Shown here one piece after another: positions 8,785-16,868 of a DNA stretch of 53,458 nucleotides (positions are counted from its first letter, which is position 1; each line of letters begins with the position of its first letter). A program made the translations under genes and the position numbers. Origin of the DNA: CAVZLD01 sp964522605 (GTDB taxonomy: Bacteria > Planctomycetota > Planctomycetia > Pirellulales > Pirellulaceae); assembly GCA_964522605.1 (NCBI GenBank), contig CAZFWV010000008.1, forward strand, positions 1 to 53,458, given 5' to 3'. A model generated the notes under the pieces. The model was not told where the DNA came from. It saw only the letters and a program-made list of their open reading frames with translations, and did not search any database.

Positions 8785-9606
8785 TCACGTCATCTTCGCC
8801 TGCCCAAGCGTCTTCCGAAGGGCGGTCATCGCAATTTCTCCGAACTGCCGAGCGGGAACCTGCCAAATCTGCGGATTCATCAATTCGATCGAGACGCATC
8901 CGGGATAGTCGATCGATTGCAGGCGATCGATCACGGCCTCGAGCGGCAGATCTCCATCACCGGGTAGGATTCGGTCGGCGTCCGTGGCAAGTTCCCGCGG
9001 CACATCGATCAGGTCGCATAGCTGCACATGAAACAGGTTGTCGCGACTTAGCAGCAACAGGTCGGTCAATTTGCTCGGGCCGATGGAGAAGTGGAACACA
9101 TCCAAGCAAATTCCCAGATGGGGGCTACCGACCTCCTCGATCAGCGCCACCGCGGTCTGCAAGTTGTTGCCAAACGCCGCCCGGCCCTGAAACTCCAGCG
9201 CAATTCGTCTGCCATAGCGTTCCGCCTCCTGTGCTGCTTGTCGCAGCGACACGCGCAAGCGTTCCAATTCCGTAGAACCAAACGGCAATTGGATGTCGTT
9301 GGCCAGCACGAGAGTCTCGATTTCCATCCGCTGACAGAGTTCCAATCGACGGCCATACAACTCCCAAGCTTCCTTTCGCGCGGTCCCTTGGCTTGTCAAT
9401 ATCCCTCCCTGAAAGCTTGCGACGGGCGCCACGACCTTGTTCTCACGTAGCAGGTCGCGGGCCGATTCCAGCGAGCGGGCTTCCACGTACTGCTCGAGTT
9501 TCGTCATCCAGATCTCCACCGAACGACAGTGACCCGCGGCGTAGTCCTCGATATCCTGATGAAAGAGGCTGTTCAAGGAACAAACCTGGCTGAGTGTCGG
9601 AATCAT
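8785..9606 (-). CDS. Sugar phosphate isomerase/epimerase-like TIM-barrel protein
   Basis: 273 residues of the xylose-isomerase-like/AP-endonuclease-2 TIM-barrel superfamily. Recognisable barrel segments with candidate metal ligands are RIALEFQGRAAFGN (Glu), HLGICLDVFHF (Asp, His), LFHVQLCDLIDVP and CVSIELMNPQIW (Glu). DRILPGDGDLPLEAVIDRLQSIDYPG is the typical late-barrel loop. Such proteins usually isomerise or epimerise sugars or cyclitols in the cytoplasm; the substrate cannot be told from sequence. The frame opens with GTG-ATG; AGGAG is seven bases before the ATG at 9606, which I use. No signal peptide. Confidence 0.8.
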   Translation of the reverse strand: MIPTLSQVCSLNSLFHQDIEDYAAGHCRSVEIWMTKLEQYVEARSLESARDLLRENKVVAPVASFQGGILTSQGTARKEAWELYGRRLELCQRMEIETLVLANDIQLPFGSTELERLRVSLRQAAQEAERYGRRIALEFQGRAAFGNNLQTAVALIEEVGSPHLGICLDVFHFSIGPSKLTDLLLLSRDNLFHVQLCDLIDVPRELATDADRILPGDGDLPLEAVIDRLQSIDYPGCVSIELMNPQIWQVPARQFGEIAMTALRKTLGQAKMT

Positions 9607-9888
9607 CACTTTTCTCCTGGGAAGCGAGGAGATCTCGGTCGGACCGCTCGCGATCCGCGTAGAAAAGCCCGCCTTCTGGCTACGTTGTTTTGACAGCGAA
9701 GCCCGCAGCCGACAAAATCAGGTCCAGGTAGACCGATCGCAATCCGCGCGGACGAGGCGTGCCGAGATGCTGCAAATCCATGTCGGCAGTTGCCCGGTCG
9801 GTCATTTTTTCTGGTACCGGACGGTCCAGCCAAGCTTGATCGTGACGGCGATCCAGAATGCCGTACGAACTTAGACCCTGCATTTGTC

Positions 9889-11259
9889 ATGCGATCTTCA
9901 CGTCTTCCTCTTCGGATTCTCGTCACCTGTCTGGCGACTGCATTCCCCTTGATCGGCTCCCTGCTGGCTGACAATCTGCCGAAAATGTACTGGTCGGATC
10001 GGGGAGCTAACACCATACGGCGCGCGAACCTGGATGGAACCGAGGTGGAACTTCTGGTCTCGGGGCTTGGTCAGGCGCGCGGTCTGGATGTCGATTTTAC
10101 AAACCGGATCCTGTACTGGAACGATAACGGATTCGACCGAATTCAGCGCAGGACGATTGACCCGGGACCGGTGGAAGACCTGGTGACGAGCGGTCTGAGC
10201 TTCCCGGCAGGCATTGATCTGGACATGCCCGGAGGCAAGATGTATTGGGCAGATCAGCAGACGGGCAAGATTCAGCGGGCGAATCTCGATGGGTCAGACG
10301 TGGAGGACCTCGTCACCGGACTGGACTCCCCCTACTACGTGCGTCTGGACACATTTCAGGGACACATTTACTGGACCGACTACGGGACCGACAAAATTCA
10401 GCGCGCCAATCTGGACGGTTCGAACCTTGTGGACCTGGTGACCACGGGCCTGCAACTTCCTCGTGGTATCGACCTCGATCTGGCCGGAGGAAAAATGTAC
10501 TGGGCCGATCGAGGAACGGATCAGATTCAACGCGCCAATCTGGACGGCAGCGAGATCGAAACGCTCTATACGATCATTCCACCGCCCGGGATCGATGCCG
10601 CACCGCATGGTGTCGCCCTGGATGTCGAACGCGGCCACGTCTACTGGGTGGATAACGGAACCGTCAAGATCCAGCGGTCACAACTGGATGGTTCTGAGGT
10701 GGTCGATCTCCTGACTGCGGACAGTGGATTCCTCAGCCGCCCGTGGGAGATTGTGCTCGAGTTTCCCCCGGGGGAGCCACTTCTCGGCGATTTTAACCGG
10801 GATGGCATCTTGGACGCACGTGACGTCGATCAGTTGACGCAGGTGATTTTGGACGAAACACACGCGGAAGCCTTCGATCTGAACCACGACTTACGCGTCG
10901 ATCGACAAGACCACGCATTCTGGGTTCATGACCTGAAGGGAACCACTTTCGGAGACGCGAATCTGGACGGTGAATTCAATACGGGCGATCTCGTATCCGT
11001 CTTGGAAATCGGCGAATATGAAGATCTTCTTACCGAGAACTCCGGGTGGTCGGACGGCGACTGGAATGCCGATCGAGAGTTCGACACCCAGGATTTTGTC
11101 CTTGCTTTACAGGAAGGCAGCTACGAAATGGGCACCCGCCGTCCCGTCGCTGTGATTCCCGAACCATCTACCGCTTCCCTGGCCTTGCTCGGGATGACCT
11201 TGTGGTTCATCTCACCGGACCGACGGGGAAGTCGAATTTTTTTCAGGAGGACGACATGA
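9889..11259 (+). CDS. Secreted six-bladed YWTD beta-propeller protein with EF-hand module and PEP-CTERM tail
   Basis: 456 residues from the ATG at 9889, the start that gives a signal peptide (MRSSRLPLRILVTCLATAFPL...). Six YWTD/LDL-receptor class B repeats follow, with cores MYWSDRG, LYWNDNG, MYWADQQ, IYWTDYG, MYWADRG and VYWVDNG, each with an IQRANLDGS-like strand: enough for one closed six-bladed propeller. Then come EF-hand/dockerin-like Ca-binding loops (GDFNRDGILDARD, FDLNHDLRVDRQD, GDANLDGEFNTGD, GDWNADREFDTQD) and a VIPEPS sorting motif with hydrophobic stretch and basic end, predicting exosortase processing. The last codons overlap the next gene (ATGA), so the two are co-translated. 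Ligand unknown; likely surface protein. Confidence 0.85.
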   Translation: MRSSRLPLRILVTCLATAFPLIGSLLADNLPKMYWSDRGANTIRRANLDGTEVELLVSGLGQARGLDVDFTNRILYWNDNGFDRIQRRTIDPGPVEDLVTSGLSFPAGIDLDMPGGKMYWADQQTGKIQRANLDGSDVEDLVTGLDSPYYVRLDTFQGHIYWTDYGTDKIQRANLDGSNLVDLVTTGLQLPRGIDLDLAGGKMYWADRGTDQIQRANLDGSEIETLYTIIPPPGIDAAPHGVALDVERGHVYWVDNGTVKIQRSQLDGSEVVDLLTADSGFLSRPWEIVLEFPPGEPLLGDFNRDGILDARDVDQLTQVILDETHAEAFDLNHDLRVDRQDHAFWVHDLKGTTFGDANLDGEFNTGDLVSVLEIGEYEDLLTENSGWSDGDWNADREFDTQDFVLALQEGSYEMGTRRPVAVIPEPSTASLALLGMTLWFISPDRRGSRIFFRRTT

Positions 11260-12617
11260 CGCAGACGCAATCTTCTTCGCAACCAACTCGTCGCCAATTC
11301 CTACAGAAAGGCACGGCCGTCGCCGCTGGAGCCGCATCGTTGAGCAGTCTCGCACGCAGTGTGCACGCCGCATCCGATGACACGATTCGTCTGGCCCTGA
11401 TCGGTTGCGGAGGTCGTGGGACGGGCGCCGTGCGCGACGCTCTTTCCGTTCCCGATGGCGGACCGATTCAACTGTATGCCCTGGCAGATCTCGAAGAGAA
11501 CCGCATGGGGGTCGCGCAGAAGCAGATTGAAAAGCAGTTTCCAGAGCAGGTCAACGTATCGCAGGACCGCAAATTCCTCGGATTCGACGCCTATCGCAAG
11601 GCAATCGATCTATTGCGACCGGGCGACATCGCGATGTGCACAACGCGGGCCTACATTCGTCCGGTGCATGTGGAATATGCGGTTCGCAAGGGCATCAATG
11701 TGTTTATGGAAAAGCCTTTCGCGTCCGATCCTGGCAGCTTAAAGCGGCTGTTGCGCGCCGGGGAAGAAGCCGAACAGAAGAATGTCAAAATCGCTGCCGG
11801 TTTGCAGTGTCGTCACTCACCAGCGCGCCAAGCGTTGATCGATCGCATCCGAGACGGTGCAATGGGTGATATTCCCCTGATTCGAGCGAATCGACTCGGC
11901 GGTGCGGGATGGCTTGGCGATCAGGGCGCGAAGGCGAATGACTTGATGAGCCAGCTGCAGTTCGGTCGGATTCACCTCTACTGGATCGGTTCGGGTCACA
12001 TGGTCGACTACTTGATCCACCAGATCGACGAATGCTGCTGGATCAAGGACGGCTGGCCCGTATCGGCCATCGGCATGGGGGGACGTGTACCGGGGAGCGA
12101 GGATCACGGGCAGAACATCGACGTGTATTCGATCGAGTACACCTTCGCCGACGGAGCAAAAGCCTTCTGCGGATTCCGACGAATCGACAAGACGCGTAGC
12201 GACTTCGCGACCTATGTGCATGGAACTCGAAGTGCCGCCCAGTTTTCAGGCGATGTTCACGCACCCACCGTTCACATGTATCGCGATCAGCGAACGGAGA
12301 AGGACAACATCGTATGGACTCCAGAAAAAGATGCTTTCAGTCCGTGGCAGTACGAATGGAATGATTTCATCGCCAGCATCCGGAACGACCGTCCCCACAA
12401 CGAATGCAAGCGGGCTGTCTACTCGGACTTGACAACTCTCATGGGTCGTGCCGCCTGTCACACGGGCCAGGAAGTCACGTGGGACCAGATCATGAAGTCT
12501 GATTTTCAGTTCTGCGATTATCTTGACGAACTGCAGCCGGACAGTCCGGTCCCGGTCCCTGCTGATGAGAACGGGCAGTTTCCGGTACCGATTCCCGGAC
12601 AGTGGAAAGAAATCTGA
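11256..12617 (+). CDS. Tat-exported Gfo/Idh/MocA family oxidoreductase
   Basis: 453 residues. A twin-arginine signal is plain (TRRQFLQKGTAVAAGAAS), so the protein should be exported folded. The Rossmann NAD(P) site is IRLALIGCGGRGTGAV, and the family motif EKPFASDP (Lys/Pro of the catalytic region) is present; the C-terminal half carries the alpha/beta substrate domain. Such proteins oxidise or reduce sugars or sugar-like compounds, but the exact substrate is open. AGGAGG lies five bases before the ATG, and the gene overlaps the stop of the propeller gene by four bases (ATGA). The pairing suggests a common extracytoplasmic task. Confidence 0.85.
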   Translation: MTQTQSSSQPTRRQFLQKGTAVAAGAASLSSLARSVHAASDDTIRLALIGCGGRGTGAVRDALSVPDGGPIQLYALADLEENRMGVAQKQIEKQFPEQVNVSQDRKFLGFDAYRKAIDLLRPGDIAMCTTRAYIRPVHVEYAVRKGINVFMEKPFASDPGSLKRLLRAGEEAEQKNVKIAAGLQCRHSPARQALIDRIRDGAMGDIPLIRANRLGGAGWLGDQGAKANDLMSQLQFGRIHLYWIGSGHMVDYLIHQIDECCWIKDGWPVSAIGMGGRVPGSEDHGQNIDVYSIEYTFADGAKAFCGFRRIDKTRSDFATYVHGTRSAAQFSGDVHAPTVHMYRDQRTEKDNIVWTPEKDAFSPWQYEWNDFIASIRNDRPHNECKRAVYSDLTTLMGRAACHTGQEVTWDQIMKSDFQFCDYLDELQPDSPVPVPADENGQFPVPIPGQWKEI

Positions 12618-12714
12618 TTGATCCTGCGAGATCGCGGAGAGGGATCGGGCGCCGAGAGCAGCCAAAGCAATCCGGCGTCCGCCCCCTTTCCTTGCCCGCT
12701 CGACCGCCCCGCGG

Positions 12715-14334
12715 TCAGCCACTCTGCTCGAGTCGCGTGCGGAGCACCGCCGGCACTTCTTCGACCTCGACGCGCCACTGCTGCAGCGTGTCGCGATCGC
12801 GAATCGTGACCGTCTGATCTTCCAGAGTCTGCCCGTCCACCGTAATACAGTACGGTGTCCCCGCCTCATCCTGTCGACGATAGCGGCGACCAACCGCCCC
12901 TTTCTCGTCGTAGAACACGTTCATGTGCGGCTTCAACTCGCGGTAGATCTTCCGCGCCACTTCAGGCATTCCGTCCTTCTTCACCAACGGAAACACGGCC
13001 GCCTTGATCGGAGCCAGCCGGGGGTGAAACTTCATCACAACGCGCTGTTGCATCTTGCCGCTCTCGTCCGGTGCCTCATCCTCTGTGTAGGCTTCGCAGA
13101 GGAAAGCGAGCGTCGCCCGATCCGCTCCTGCCGATGGTTCGATCACGTGCGGCACATACCGCTCACCCGTCAGATCGTCGCGGTACGAGAGATCCTTGCC
13201 GCTGCCTCGCCAACGCGGTTGACCATGGGAATCGGTCTCCAATTGCAGGGGACACGTGCTGGGATCAAGTTTTCCTTCCATGTGACTGCGAAGATCAAAA
13301 TCACCGCGGTGGGCAATTCCTTCCAACTCGCCGAATGCACCCGCAGGCAAGAAAGGAAATGCATATTCGATATCCGCGGTTCCCGTGGAGTAGTGACTCA
13401 GCTCTTGTTGCTCGTGATCCCGCAGCCTCAATTTCTCGCTCGCTAGTCCCAAATCGGTGTACCACCGGAACCGCCGGTCCCGCCAGTACTGGTACCACTG
13501 GCGGGAGGTTTGCGGATGACAGAAAAACTCGATCTCCATTTGTTCGAATTCGCGTGATCGAAACGTAAAGTTCCGTGGCGTAATCTCGTTTCGAAAGCTC
13601 TTGCCCATCTGGGCAATTCCGAAGGGAACGCGTACTCGGGTGCTGTCGAGCACATTCTTGAAATTCACAAAGATGCCCTGGGCCGTCTCAGGGCGCAGAA
13701 AAGCGGCCCCTTCCTCGCCCGAAAGGGCACCGACGTACGTCTTAAACATCAGGTTGAATTCGCGGGGCTCGGTCAGCGTTCCCACTTCCTTGGCATCCGG
13801 ACCGAGCACACAACGGAAATCGTCCACCGTCGTCAGAGACACGGGGGGTCCGTCCCACGACAACTGCCCGGCATCCTTCGCGCGCAAGTTTAGCAACTTG
13901 AGCGCTTTCCGCTGCAACTCCTCCTCGGCCTGCTCACTCTCTTCCACCGCGACGAATACGCGAGCCTCGCCCGCCTGCAGCCAACGCCCGCAAACCTGAT
14001 CGTGCCGGTATCGCTTCTTTGATTCCCGGCAGTCGACCATGTAGTCATGAAACAGGTCGTAGTGGCCGGAACACTTCCAGACCTGGGGGTGCATGATGAT
14101 CGTACAATCCAGCCCAGTCATCTCGAAGGCGGACGGCGCGCCTGGCAGAGCCTGCGAATCATCGTGCGCGGTGACCATATCGCGCCACCAGGCATCCTTG
14201 ATATTCCGTTTCAGCTCGACGCCCAACGGTCCATAATCCCAAAAGCCATTCAGTCCGCCGTAGATCTCGCTGGATTGGAAAAGGAATCCGCGCCGCTTAC
14301 ACAGCGAGACGAGTTTGTCCATGGTCACGGTCAT
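12715..14334 (-). CDS. glyQS: Glycyl-tRNA synthetase, single-chain alpha2 type
   Basis: Class II aminoacyl-tRNA synthetase charging tRNA-Gly; 539 residues from the ATG at 14334. The N-terminus MDKLVSLCKRRGFLFQSSEIYGG, the GFWDYGPLGVELKRN segment, FLRPETAQGIFVNF and motif 2 FRNEITPRNFTFRSREFEQME are diagnostic of the archaeal/eukaryal-like dimeric enzyme rather than the alpha2beta2 bacterial type. A longer frame extends upstream to 14553, but those extra residues are translated repeat DNA (R2 copy) and should not be annotated. GGGGGA lies about six bases before the ATG at 14334. It faces the men operon divergently. Confidence 0.95.
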   Translation of the reverse strand: MTVTMDKLVSLCKRRGFLFQSSEIYGGLNGFWDYGPLGVELKRNIKDAWWRDMVTAHDDSQALPGAPSAFEMTGLDCTIIMHPQVWKCSGHYDLFHDYMVDCRESKKRYRHDQVCGRWLQAGEARVFVAVEESEQAEEELQRKALKLLNLRAKDAGQLSWDGPPVSLTTVDDFRCVLGPDAKEVGTLTEPREFNLMFKTYVGALSGEEGAAFLRPETAQGIFVNFKNVLDSTRVRVPFGIAQMGKSFRNEITPRNFTFRSREFEQMEIEFFCHPQTSRQWYQYWRDRRFRWYTDLGLASEKLRLRDHEQQELSHYSTGTADIEYAFPFLPAGAFGELEGIAHRGDFDLRSHMEGKLDPSTCPLQLETDSHGQPRWRGSGKDLSYRDDLTGERYVPHVIEPSAGADRATLAFLCEAYTEDEAPDESGKMQQRVVMKFHPRLAPIKAAVFPLVKKDGMPEVARKIYRELKPHMNVFYDEKGAVGRRYRRQDEAGTPYCITVDGQTLEDQTVTIRDRDTLQQWRVEVEEVPAVLRTRLEQSG

Positions 14335-14416
14335 AATTGTCCCCCGGGGAAAACTCATAATGTAATCCCAGGGGGGGCTGCAGGTCCATGGCGGCCCTAC
14401 GCCCGTCTCGACACAG

Positions 14417-14540
14417 GGTGCATGACCGCTTCTGCCGACGTGCTCTACGGTCGGAAAAGGCAACGGGAGAATCGTGGGTGTTGAAGTTCCCGTTGGACGG
14501 CCTCCGGCAGAGAAACCGACTTGTGACAAGTCAGCGGACG
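14417..14540. repeat. Dispersed repeat R2, copy A
   Basis: Matches copies at 33912-34048 and 38632-38767: GGTGCATG.C.GCTTCTGCCGAC, then TCGGAAAAG.CAACGGGA, then GTTGGACG. A small hairpin (CCGAC...GTCGG) is inside. It lies in the 405-base divergent gap between glycyl-tRNA synthetase and menG and generates the false N-terminal extension of the synthetase. This copy is the most diverged of the three. Confidence 0.8.
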
Positions 14541-14630
14541 GGCAACCACGCACAATCCTCGACCGGCAGAGCGTCCCGGGTACGGATCGGACACCGCGGC
14601 CGATGGCTTTGGTTACCCACCCAGGCGGCC

Positions 14631-14660
14631 CTGACAGCGAGGGCCCTGTTAAGCTATCCT
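14631..14660 (+). promoter_or_regulatory. Possible sigma70-type promoter of the men operon
   Basis: CTGACA (14631-14636) and TATCCT (14655-14660) with an 18-base spacer, about 80 bases before the menG start. Each box resembles the bacterial consensus only moderately, and planctomycete promoters are poorly defined, so this is a candidate only. Confidence 0.25.
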
Positions 14661-14739
14661 GGTGGTTTCGGTTTACCGCCAGAGAGGCTTGCCGTAGTAC
14701 CGTATTCCACCTTTACCGTTTTTCCGCTGGTTTTCCCGC

Positions 14740-15471
14740 ATGACCGTTGACAAGTCAGGCGATCGAATCCAACAAATGTTTGCTTCGATCGCCGATCAGT
14801 ACGACCGAATGAACCATTTGCTTTCGCTGAATATCGATCGGTATTGGCGTTGGTGGACGGTGCGCAAGGTCGCTCCCCACGGGGCGGCTCCGATCCTGGA
14901 TGTCTGCACGGGCACAGGCGATTTGGCGCTCGCCTACTGGCGGGCAGCCGGCGGGAAGCTGCGTGTGGTGGGCGCTGATTTTTGCCATCCGATGCTGGAA
15001 ATTGGTCGGAAGAAGAAGGCCGAGGCGGGTATCAACGGGACGCTGGAATTTGTCGAGGCCGACACGCAAAACCTCCCCTTTCCGGACAACTGCTTCCAGA
15101 TTGTCTCAGTCGCCTTCGGCTTGCGGAACGTATCCGATACGATGGCCGGACTGCGAGAAATGTTCCGCGTCTGCGCTCCGGGCGGCCGAATTGCGATTCT
15201 GGAGTTTTCGAGCCCGCGTGTGTGGCCATGGAAATCGGTTTACAACTGGTACTTTCGCACGATCTTACCCCGTGTGGGTCAGTATTTTGCACGCAACGAC
15301 CATGCTGCCTACGCATACCTGCCAGCAAGTGTCGGGCAGTTTCCCGATGGCCCCGCTCTCGCCGATCGACTCACGGAGGTGGGACTCGATGAGGTGGAGT
15401 ACTTTCCGTTAACTCTGGGAGTCGCCACACTTTACGTGGGAACGAAACCGCACGGCTCAACAGCGTGCTGA
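14740..15471 (+). CDS. menG: Demethylmenaquinone methyltransferase
   Basis: SAM-dependent C-methyltransferase (UbiE/MenG family), 243 residues, catalysing the last step of menaquinone synthesis. Diagnostic segments: MFASIADQYDRMNHLLSLNIDRYWR near the N-terminus, motif I ILDVCTGTGDLAL, VGADFCHPMLEIGRKK, and AFGLRNVSDTMAGLREMFRVCAPGGR-like region. First gene of the men cluster, 22 bases before menF. The context of a full menaquinone operon argues for menaquinone rather than ubiquinone methylation. No clear Shine-Dalgarno is seen before the ATG. Confidence 0.93.
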   Translation: MTVDKSGDRIQQMFASIADQYDRMNHLLSLNIDRYWRWWTVRKVAPHGAAPILDVCTGTGDLALAYWRAAGGKLRVVGADFCHPMLEIGRKKKAEAGINGTLEFVEADTQNLPFPDNCFQIVSVAFGLRNVSDTMAGLREMFRVCAPGGRIAILEFSSPRVWPWKSVYNWYFRTILPRVGQYFARNDHAAYAYLPASVGQFPDGPALADRLTEVGLDEVEYFPLTLGVATLYVGTKPHGSTAC

Positions 15472-15493
15472 TTCGAGTACAGGATCCAGGACC

Positions 15494-16843
15494 ATGCCCG
15501 AAGCGACTGTCAACACGGACGCGCCGCGTCTCGTACTCCCAAAGGCTTGGGAGCAGCAGCTTCGCACATGTCATTCCTACCCGACTCAAATTGAATTTCC
15601 CCTTGCCGATCCACCGTTGGATTGGCTTCGCTCTCAAACGGCACGGACAAGAATCGTCTGGGCCAACCGAGACGAAACGAATCCGATCGTCGGTTTGGGC
15701 ACGGCTGCCTGCGTGACAGGTCGTCCAAACGAGTCTGCCGAATCCATCATCGACCGATGTCGCGCCCTACTCGTCGGGCACCCGGAATTAAAGTTCTTCG
15801 GAGGGTTCGCATTCCGGACACGTGAACCGTTCGACGCGAAAGAGTGGGAAGCCTTGGGGACGGCGCGATTCTGGTTGCCTCGCTTGACTTTTGATGGGCA
15901 TCGACTGCGGCTGACCGTGCTGAGTCCGTCCGATCTCGACGCGGCGCACGAGGCGGTCACCCGTTTGCAGGTTATCCAGCCTACACGAAGCGAGCAATCT
16001 CCCGCCTGCCGAATGCGAACCGACTTGCCGAATCGCGCAGATTGGTCACACAAAGTCGAGCAAGCACTCCGGTTGATTCGGGATGAAGTGCTGGAGAAGA
16101 TCGTTCTGGCTCGATGTGCCACGTTTCGTTTCGAAGCGCCGCTATGTCCCCTTAGCTTGATGGAAAAGCTGTCGACAGGCGCTCGGTCCTGCTATCGCTT
16201 CTGTTTCCAATTTGATCGATCCACTGCGTTTCTCGGAGCGACGCCCGAGCGGCTGTTTCGGCGTATCGACCGAGAAGTCGAAAGCGAAGTGATCGCCGGA
16301 ACGCGTCGTCGGAGTAAGAACCAAGCGGAGGACGAGAAGCTCGCGTTGGAACTCTGCAACAGTGCGAAGGAACAGCTTGAGCATGATATTGTCCGCAAGA
16401 GCATCCGTCAGCGTCTTCACTGCTGTGTACAGCAACTGGAAGTCGACAGTCAAGCATCGGTGCTGAAGTTGCCGCGAAAACAGCATCTGTACTCGTACGT
16501 CCGAGGGATCCTTCACGCGGGTGTGAGTGATGCAGACCTGTTGGAACGCTTGCACCCCACGCCCGCCGTTGGCGGCTATCCCACGGATATCGCATTGACG
16601 GAAATCGATCGCCTCGAACCATTCGCGCGTGGCTGGTATGCAGGACCGATTGGGTGGATCGGTTCCGACGCGGCCGAGTTCGCCGTCGCGATCCGCTCGG
16701 GGCTGCTTCAAGGGGACCGCCTGTCCCTTTATTCCGGAGCAGGAATTGTCGCAGGTTCGACGGCGGAAGCGGAATGGGACGAAATCGAACACAAGATCTC
16801 GGACTTTCTCGAGATCATCCACAGCGTCAATGGGCGCGAGTAG
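15494..16843 (+). CDS. menF: Isochorismate synthase
   Basis: 449 residues; chorismate-utilising enzyme that converts chorismate to isochorismate, the entry step of the classical menaquinone pathway. The C-terminal chorismate-binding half shows ESEVIAGTRRRSK, a D..LALEL.NSAKEQLEHDIV segment, LHPTPAVGGYPTD, GPIGWIG and LYSGAGIVAGSTAEAEWDE, all typical of MenF/EntC. The N-terminal third is variable as usual. It sits between menG and menD, which settles isochorismate synthase over the related anthranilate or salicylate enzymes. Confidence 0.92.
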   Translation: MPEATVNTDAPRLVLPKAWEQQLRTCHSYPTQIEFPLADPPLDWLRSQTARTRIVWANRDETNPIVGLGTAACVTGRPNESAESIIDRCRALLVGHPELKFFGGFAFRTREPFDAKEWEALGTARFWLPRLTFDGHRLRLTVLSPSDLDAAHEAVTRLQVIQPTRSEQSPACRMRTDLPNRADWSHKVEQALRLIRDEVLEKIVLARCATFRFEAPLCPLSLMEKLSTGARSCYRFCFQFDRSTAFLGATPERLFRRIDREVESEVIAGTRRRSKNQAEDEKLALELCNSAKEQLEHDIVRKSIRQRLHCCVQQLEVDSQASVLKLPRKQHLYSYVRGILHAGVSDADLLERLHPTPAVGGYPTDIALTEIDRLEPFARGWYAGPIGWIGSDAAEFAVAIRSGLLQGDRLSLYSGAGIVAGSTAEAEWDEIEHKISDFLEIIHSVNGRE

Positions 16844-16868
16844 CGGTTCGAACTGGAATTCGGCAGTC

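Noticed and set aside
14335..14553. N-terminal extension of glycyl-tRNA synthetase
   Set aside because: The extra 73 residues are translated R2 repeat DNA and intergenic sequence; the family starts near MDKLVSLCKRRG.
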